A program made the position numbers and the translations under genes. This document shows, piece after piece, positions 12,861 through 16,482 of a stretch of DNA of 16,482 nt; position 1 is the first letter of the stretch, and every line of letters starts with the position of its first letter. Under the pieces are notes generated by a model. The model saw only the letters and a list, made by a program, of their open reading frames with translations. It was not told the origin of the DNA and ran no database searches. Origin of the DNA: JBGOUJ01 sp041477005 (GTDB lineage Bacteria; Acidobacteriota; Terriglobia; Bryobacterales; JACQDG01); assembly GCA_041477005.1 (NCBI GenBank), contig JBGOUJ010000098.1:1-16482 (forward strand), given 5' to 3'.

Positions 12861-14408
12861 CTAGTCGAGCGTGACTTCGACGGTTTCTCCGGCCCCGACC
12901 TGCACCTCCAGCGTCCGCTCCCGGCCGGGTACGGAGACCTCGTAGGTTCCGGGAGGCAAACCTCGAAAAACGAAGCGCCGGTTTACGACCTCTGTTTTTG
13001 TGAGTTCGGCGTGGAGCGCCGCCGGGGCCTCGCCGGTGATACGCCGGGCGGTCACCGAGCGTGACTTCAGGCCACTCGCGACGGAACCGCTGATCACCGC
13101 GGCGTGGTCGAGAATGACCTCCAGCGTATGGGGTGCGGCCTCTGCGGAAAGAACGATATCGTCTCCGCGAAGTGTGTTGCCGTCCAGCCGAATTTCTACA
13201 ATCGCAAATGGCTTGAGGTGGTCCCCATGAAACTCGCGCAACAGGTAGGGTTCGTTGGGGCGCATTCCCTGGATGAGAAAACCCTCGTTTTCCAGCCGAG
13301 CCGGCTTGATCAAGAATGACATGCTGCCGGTAAGCTCGGGGATTTTGGGGGTAGTCAGCAGATCCAATGAGATGGTGTGTGGTGTGGCAGGCGGCCCGCC
13401 ACTCTTCATGCGAAAGCTTCCCGACAGCACGAGACCGGCGCTTACCGGGAAGTCGATCGTCACCGCCGCCTGATCCGGTGCGACGCGAAATCGCTTCGCG
13501 TACCGCTCGATCGAGCCGGCGTCCGCATTTTCATCGCGCCACGACGATAATGGTGGCGGCAGCTCGGATACATAGGCGAAATACTCTCCGGCGGGAAGAG
13601 TCCGAATTGCCACGCGCCCGTCGGCCCCGGTGCGCAGGACGTCGTGGTGCCGCCAGGAAGCTTCCGCTTTCCTGTATACAGTGACCACAGCTCTTGCTAC
13701 GGGCACGCCTTGATGGGTCCGGACGAGGAACACACCGGGTGGGTCCTGTCTCCGGCCGAATCGGACATCGACGGCGGCCCGATTCTCGCTGAGTGCAACG
13801 AGCGTGGCGAGGTTCTTGTCGGTGGTCCCGGGGTAATACCAGCGGTCTCCCACCACCTGGTGGGCCTGCTCGGAGAACCGGCGCGCGCTGATGTAATACC
13901 GGCCCGGAGGGAGATCGGCAACCCAGTAATCTCCCTGCGCCCCGGTCCGCGCGAAAAAGGCCTGGCTCGTCACCTCCGGATTGTCGAAGAACACGTAGCC
14001 ACCGGCGAGCGCCTTACCATCTTCGTCATAAACGGTTCCGCCGATTTGCGCAGCGTGGTGAAGGGTGATTTCGACATTCGCCGACGGCGCGGAAGGAGTG
14101 AGAATGATGGTAGCGCCGAAACCAGGTGTGCCTTTCTCCCTTTCCCCAAATTCCTGGGTGACGTAACCGACCTTGGCCGCCTTCACCCGATAGCGGCCCG
14201 GCTCGGCGCCGGCGAACTGAAATCGTCCGGCGGAGTCAGCCGCCGCGACAGTCGAGGGGCATCCTCCCATCTCGACAGTGAGGTAAATTGTCGCCTGCGG
14301 GATGGGAATTCCCCGGCCATCGACGACGGTTCCCGCAATCGTTCCCGACGAGGCTGAGGAAGCGGCGGCGCTCAGGAGGAGGAAGAGGGCGATCACGCGT
14401 AGTGGCAT
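12861..14408 (-). CDS. Secreted protein with carboxypeptidase-regulatory-like (CarboxypepD_reg) domains
   Basis: A 515-residue exported protein. Residues 1-21 are a signal peptide (MPLRVIALFLLLSAAASSAS). GTIAGTVVDGRGIPIPQATI (22-41) with GRFQFAGAEPGRYRVKAAKVGY (61-82) is a typical carboxypeptidase-regulatory-like beta-sandwich domain. A second copy follows with IGGTVYDEDGKALAGGYVFF and GDYWVADLPPGRYYISA (122-175), and further, weaker copies near GADGRVAIRTLPAGEYFAYV and at the C-terminus (RRFVFRGLPPGTYEVSVPGR). Such domains act in protein stability or carbohydrate contact at the surface; no enzyme domain is present. The frame stays open to 14603, but the signal peptide fixes the ATG at 14408. 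A TATCAT -10-like element ends 8 nt before it, so the mRNA may be leaderless. Divergent from the next gene. Confidence 0.75.
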   Translation of the reverse strand: MPLRVIALFLLLSAAASSASSGTIAGTVVDGRGIPIPQATIYLTVEMGGCPSTVAAADSAGRFQFAGAEPGRYRVKAAKVGYVTQEFGEREKGTPGFGATIILTPSAPSANVEITLHHAAQIGGTVYDEDGKALAGGYVFFDNPEVTSQAFFARTGAQGDYWVADLPPGRYYISARRFSEQAHQVVGDRWYYPGTTDKNLATLVALSENRAAVDVRFGRRQDPPGVFLVRTHQGVPVARAVVTVYRKAEASWRHHDVLRTGADGRVAIRTLPAGEYFAYVSELPPPLSSWRDENADAGSIERYAKRFRVAPDQAAVTIDFPVSAGLVLSGSFRMKSGGPPATPHTISLDLLTTPKIPELTGSMSFLIKPARLENEGFLIQGMRPNEPYLLREFHGDHLKPFAIVEIRLDGNTLRGDDIVLSAEAAPHTLEVILDHAAVISGSVASGLKSRSVTARRITGEAPAALHAELTKTEVVNRRFVFRGLPPGTYEVSVPGRERTLEVQVGAGETVEVTLD

Positions 14409-14416
14409 CCTTTCTA

Positions 14417-14422
14417 ATGATA
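14417..14422 (-). promoter_or_regulatory. -10-like element for the carboxypeptidase-regulatory-like gene
   Basis: TATCAT on the minus strand (5 of 6 matches to TATAAT) ends 8 nt before the ATG at 14408. AAAGG touches the ATG directly, too close to act as a ribosome binding site. Together this suggests a leaderless transcript. No clear -35 is seen. Confidence 0.3.
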
Positions 14423-14519
14423 GGCATGGCTGCCGGGAGCCGGCGTCCGGGGAACCACTTACTGCCGGCCGGGTGTTTCGCGTAGGCGCCCAACGGATAC
14501 CATAGTGTGGGGGACGCTT

Positions 14520-14939
14520 ATGAGACTGCTGATTCTGCTGTTCGCCGTTCGGCTGTTGGCGGCCACGCCGGCGGAGGAGATCCGAGGGTTGCTCGACCGG
14601 CAAGTCACCGACTGGAACCGGGGCGACGTTCGCGCCTTCATGCAGGGATATGAAGACTCTGAGGAAACGACCTACGCCGGCACTACGGTCGTCAAAGGCT
14701 ATCAGCGGACCCTGGAGCGCTATCTGGATCGCTATCCGACGCGGCAGGTCATGGGTACGTTACGCTTTTCTGATATCGACATCCGGCTCCTGGGCAGCGA
14801 TTACGCCTGCGCGCTGGGCAAGTTCCATTTGGAGCGGCCGGAGAGCGCAGGCGGCAACGCCAGCGGCATTTTCAGCCTGGTCCTGCGCAAGACGCCAAAA
14901 GGCTGGAAAATCATCCTCGACCACACCGGCGCCGGTTAG
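14520..14939 (+). CDS. Secreted SnoaL/DUF4440-like small protein
   Basis: A 139-residue protein with an N-terminal signal peptide (MRLLILLFAVRLLAA). The mature part resembles the DUF4440/SnoaL-like (NTF2-type) fold: EEIRGLLDRQVTDWNRGDVRAFM at its start, a central region FSDIDIRLLGSDYACALGKF, and the closing GIFSLVLRKTPKGWKIILDH, where a strand ends in a Trp and the His-containing end motif is typical. Enzymatic or ligand-binding function cannot be told. The ATG at 14520 has GGGGGA 5 nt upstream; a GTG at 14505 in frame is less likely because it would precede the signal peptide with five extra residues. CATAGT (14501-14506) may be the -10. It shares a 111-bp divergent promoter region with the gene at 12861-14408. 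Confidence 0.75.
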   Translation: MRLLILLFAVRLLAATPAEEIRGLLDRQVTDWNRGDVRAFMQGYEDSEETTYAGTTVVKGYQRTLERYLDRYPTRQVMGTLRFSDIDIRLLGSDYACALGKFHLERPESAGGNASGIFSLVLRKTPKGWKIILDHTGAG

Positions 14940-15025
14940 GGGTCGTGTGCCGTACGCGCGTGCCCGACGCCGCGCGGTCTCCCTTAGGCAGTGGGGACAG
15001 CTCGCCCGGGACACTGGAAGTCGGG

Positions 15026-15523
15026 TCAGCGCGGAACGAACGACTCCCCCGCCATCAGCAGCACTGCCGTTCGCGTTACTGCGTCAACTCGAAATCGGAG
15101 TTGGTCGAGCCGATCCAGGACCGGAGCAACGCTCGGGATGAGGCCCCGTGTCTTTGCCCGCAGCAGGACACCCAAGGTGCCGATCAGGCGTAGGTCGAGG
15201 TGGGCCGCGTACCGGCGGGCGGGCCCGTCATCGAGGATCACCAGTGAACCGGGCGACTCGAGCGCGAGCGCCAGGGCCTCTCGTTCCCCTTGACCGAGGT
15301 CGCTAACGAGCGGGAGCAGTAGCGGATCTTTTGGCGCTCTTACGCACGCCCACGAGAGCGCGTCTATCGCCGGCAGCGAGACCCCCAAGGCTCTGCCTTC
15401 CGTCACCTCGGCGAGCACAGCTTCCGGGATGACCACTTGCCCAAAGAGCGAGGGAAGCAGATCGAGCAGATCACCTTGAAACAGGTACTGTAAAGGTGTA
15501 GTGTTCGAGATCGTTTCAGGCAT
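15026..15523 (-). CDS. DUF3368 PIN-like protein, probable toxin of a TA pair
   Basis: A 165-residue protein with the layout of DUF3368 PIN-fold proteins: SNTTPLQYL (6-14), LFGQVVIPEAVLAEV (26-40), LGQGEREALALAL (76-88), VILDDGPARRYA (95-106), GTLGVLLRAKTRGLI (115-129). PIN proteins are metal-dependent RNases. The first usual Asp is Asn here (N7), a variant that I recall in other DUF3368 members; the remaining acidic positions (E39, E80, D98/D99) are present, so activity is possible but uncertain. The ATG at 15523 overlaps the antitoxin's end by 8 bp, the usual antitoxin-first arrangement. Convergent with the SnoaL-like gene. Confidence 0.8.
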   Translation of the reverse strand: MPETISNTTPLQYLFQGDLLDLLPSLFGQVVIPEAVLAEVTEGRALGVSLPAIDALSWACVRAPKDPLLLPLVSDLGQGEREALALALESPGSLVILDDGPARRYAAHLDLRLIGTLGVLLRAKTRGLIPSVAPVLDRLDQLRFRVDAVTRTAVLLMAGESFVPR

Positions 15524-15767
15524 TCTCCAGCTCCCGGCGCAGTTCCTCTTCGGTGAGCCGGAAGGTGGGGACGCCGTAGTCGGCCAGCTTTGCCAGAAAC
15601 ACTACCCGCGGGATGCCCGCCAATTGGGCGGCCGCGCCAGAAGAGAGTCGTCCTAGCTCGTAGAACTTCACCGCCGCCGCGAGGCGCAGTTCTTGAGCCG
15701 CACCATCCGGCGCTAGCCTCAGCGCCAGGAGCGTCTCATCGGGGATGTCGATCGTCACGTGTTGCAT
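15516..15767 (-). CDS. UPF0175 family protein, probable antitoxin
   Basis: An 83-residue protein of UPF0175 type. The N-terminus MQHVTIDIPDETLLALRL is strand-like, followed by AAQELRLAAAVKFYELGRLSSG (24-44), and then the helix-turn-helix-like AAAQLAGIPRVVFLAKLADYGV (45-66), with an acidic end (LTEEELRRELENA). Members are usually encoded just before DUF3368 PIN proteins, as here with an 8-bp overlap. By analogy with VapB-type antitoxins it would neutralise the toxin and could bind its own promoter. The start at 15767 has only a weak GGGTG site, and I see no clear promoter upstream. Confidence 0.8.
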   Translation of the reverse strand: MQHVTIDIPDETLLALRLAPDGAAQELRLAAAVKFYELGRLSSGAAAQLAGIPRVVFLAKLADYGVPTFRLTEEELRRELENA

Positions 15768-15933
15768 GCGACACCCGAATCAGCAAGCACTCCGTTCCGT
15801 GTGCCTGCCTTCCTTCACTCTATCAAACGTTCCGATGCAGCACCACTCTCTCGTCGAGTACATCGAGCACAGCACGCTGCTCAGGGAGTCGACGGCGGGA
15901 CCGAAGGGTCTGTGGTTCCGGCGCCGCCCCGCT

Positions 15934-15943
15934 GCGGTACACT
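15934..15943 (+). promoter_or_regulatory. -10-like element before the sulfatase gene
   Basis: GCGGTACACT matches GCGGTACAAT (7134) and GCGGTAAACT (9862) in 9 of 10 positions each. It would start RNA near 15950. The 15768-16002 gap holds this element and no supported gene. Confidence 0.35.
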
Positions 15944-16002
15944 GGGTCGCTTAAGCCTCCCATACGATGGCCGCAGAAAAAAAACACCAGGAGCAGAACA
16001 CG

Positions 16003-16482
16003 ATGCGACGGCAAAAAACGCCATCGGGCGCAACCCCATCGGGCCCAACCATGGCTCGCCGCAACTTCATCGAGACCTGCGTGAGGGGAGCCACGGGGGC
16101 TACCCTGTCTACATCCCTGGGGCAGCAGACCCTCGCTCAGCAAGTCCGGGCGCCTGTGAAGCGCCCGAACATTCTATACATTCACTCCCACGATACCGGC
16201 CGATACCTCCAGCCCTACGGTCACGCTGTCGCCACACCCAACCTGCATCGTCTGGCGGAGCAAGGGGTCCTCTTCCGCCAGGCCTTCAGCGCCGCACCCA
16301 CTTGTTCGCCGAGTCGCTCCGGCCTGCTCACGGGCCAATGCCCCCACAGCAGCGGTATGCTGGGGCTGGCTCACCGCGGTTTCGCGCTGACCGATTACAG
16401 GCAGCACATCCTTCACACGCTCCGGCGGTCCGGCTATTACTCGGCCTTGATCGGCTTGCAGCACATCGCCAATGACCCCCAC
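16003..16482 (+). CDS. Sulfatase, probably Tat-exported, cut by the window end
   Basis: The first 160 residues of a sulfatase-family enzyme; the gene runs off the window. RPNILYIHSHDTGRYLQPYG holds the first metal-site region, and TPNLHRLAEQGVLFRQAFS follows. The catalytic motif CSPSRSGLLTG is present: its Cys (residue 101) would be converted to formylglycine, making an aerobic-type (Cys-type) sulfatase that cleaves sulfate esters. ARRNFIETCVRGATG (residues 18-32) looks like a twin-arginine signal, so export in folded form is likely. I chose the ATG at 16003, with AGGAG 9 nt upstream; alternatives are 15967 (longer by 12 residues, no clear site) and 16051 (directly before the Arg pair). Its substrate cannot be told from this part. 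Confidence 0.85.
   Translation, partial: MRRQKTPSGATPSGPTMARRNFIETCVRGATGATLSTSLGQQTLAQQVRAPVKRPNILYIHSHDTGRYLQPYGHAVATPNLHRLAEQGVLFRQAFSAAPTCSPSRSGLLTGQCPHSSGMLGLAHRGFALTDYRQHILHTLRRSGYYSALIGLQHIANDPH

Noticed and set aside
14409..14603. 65-residue extension before the carboxypeptidase-regulatory-like protein
   Set aside because: It precedes a clear signal peptide and overlaps the promoter and start of the divergent gene.
1..16482. tRNA, rRNA, CRISPR array or insertion sequence
   Set aside because: No T-loop/acceptor pattern, no regularly spaced repeats and no transposase motif or terminal inverted repeats were seen on either strand by eye.

Overview
The window looks like chromosomal DNA of an Acidobacteriota member close to the Bryobacterales/'Solibacter' group. 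Three things in the sequence point there: a secreted phosphatase ending in what reads as the Solibacter-type C-terminal domain (TIGR03437 family), a broken permease of the acidobacterial duplicated-permease (ADOP, MacB/FtsX) type, and high G+C DNA with NHL-repeat, carboxypeptidase-regulatory-like and sulfatase genes. No search was run, so all family names rest on motif recognition.

Layout. (1) 16-3855, plus strand: a promoter, a DUF4956 membrane protein, an overlapping two-HxK phospholipase-D-fold protein, then a secreted purple-acid-phosphatase-like protein behind a near-perfect 24-bp palindrome. (2) 3937-8687: the core of interest, four divergent thymidylate-kinase-like P-loop proteins in two overlapping pairs. 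Minus-strand pair B-A (5308 to 3937) is preceded by a Cys-rich small protein with its own good promoter; plus-strand pair C-D spans 7157-8687. In each pair the upstream gene has a canonical Walker A motif and the downstream gene a damaged one. Between the pairs, on the minus strand, lies a CHAD (polyphosphate-binding type) domain split over two ORFs in different frames. (3) 8688-9756: a frameshifted gene remnant and a small membrane protein with two CxxC pairs. (4) 9879-12618: a secreted NHL-repeat protein of the amidating-lyase-like type, followed by the remains of an ADOP permease. (5) 12861-14939: divergent genes for a secreted carboxypeptidase-regulatory-like protein and a secreted SnoaL/DUF4440-like protein. 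(6) 15026-16482: a UPF0175/DUF3368 toxin-antitoxin-like pair and the start of a probably Tat-exported sulfatase cut by the window edge.

How the genes may work together. DUF4956 proteins are often encoded beside VTC-type polyphosphate polymerases, CHAD domains bind polyphosphate, and the rest of the left half encodes a PLD-fold protein, a phosphatase and phosphotransferase-fold proteins. My working hypothesis is a phosphate/polyphosphate-related island in which paired kinase/pseudokinase TMPK-fold proteins act as heterodimers beside a CHAD module. This is inference: no polyphosphate kinase or VTC polymerase is visible in the window. Several genes start just downstream of a recurring -10-like element (GCGGTAMAMT or GGTGCTATWCT), and two genes look leaderless.
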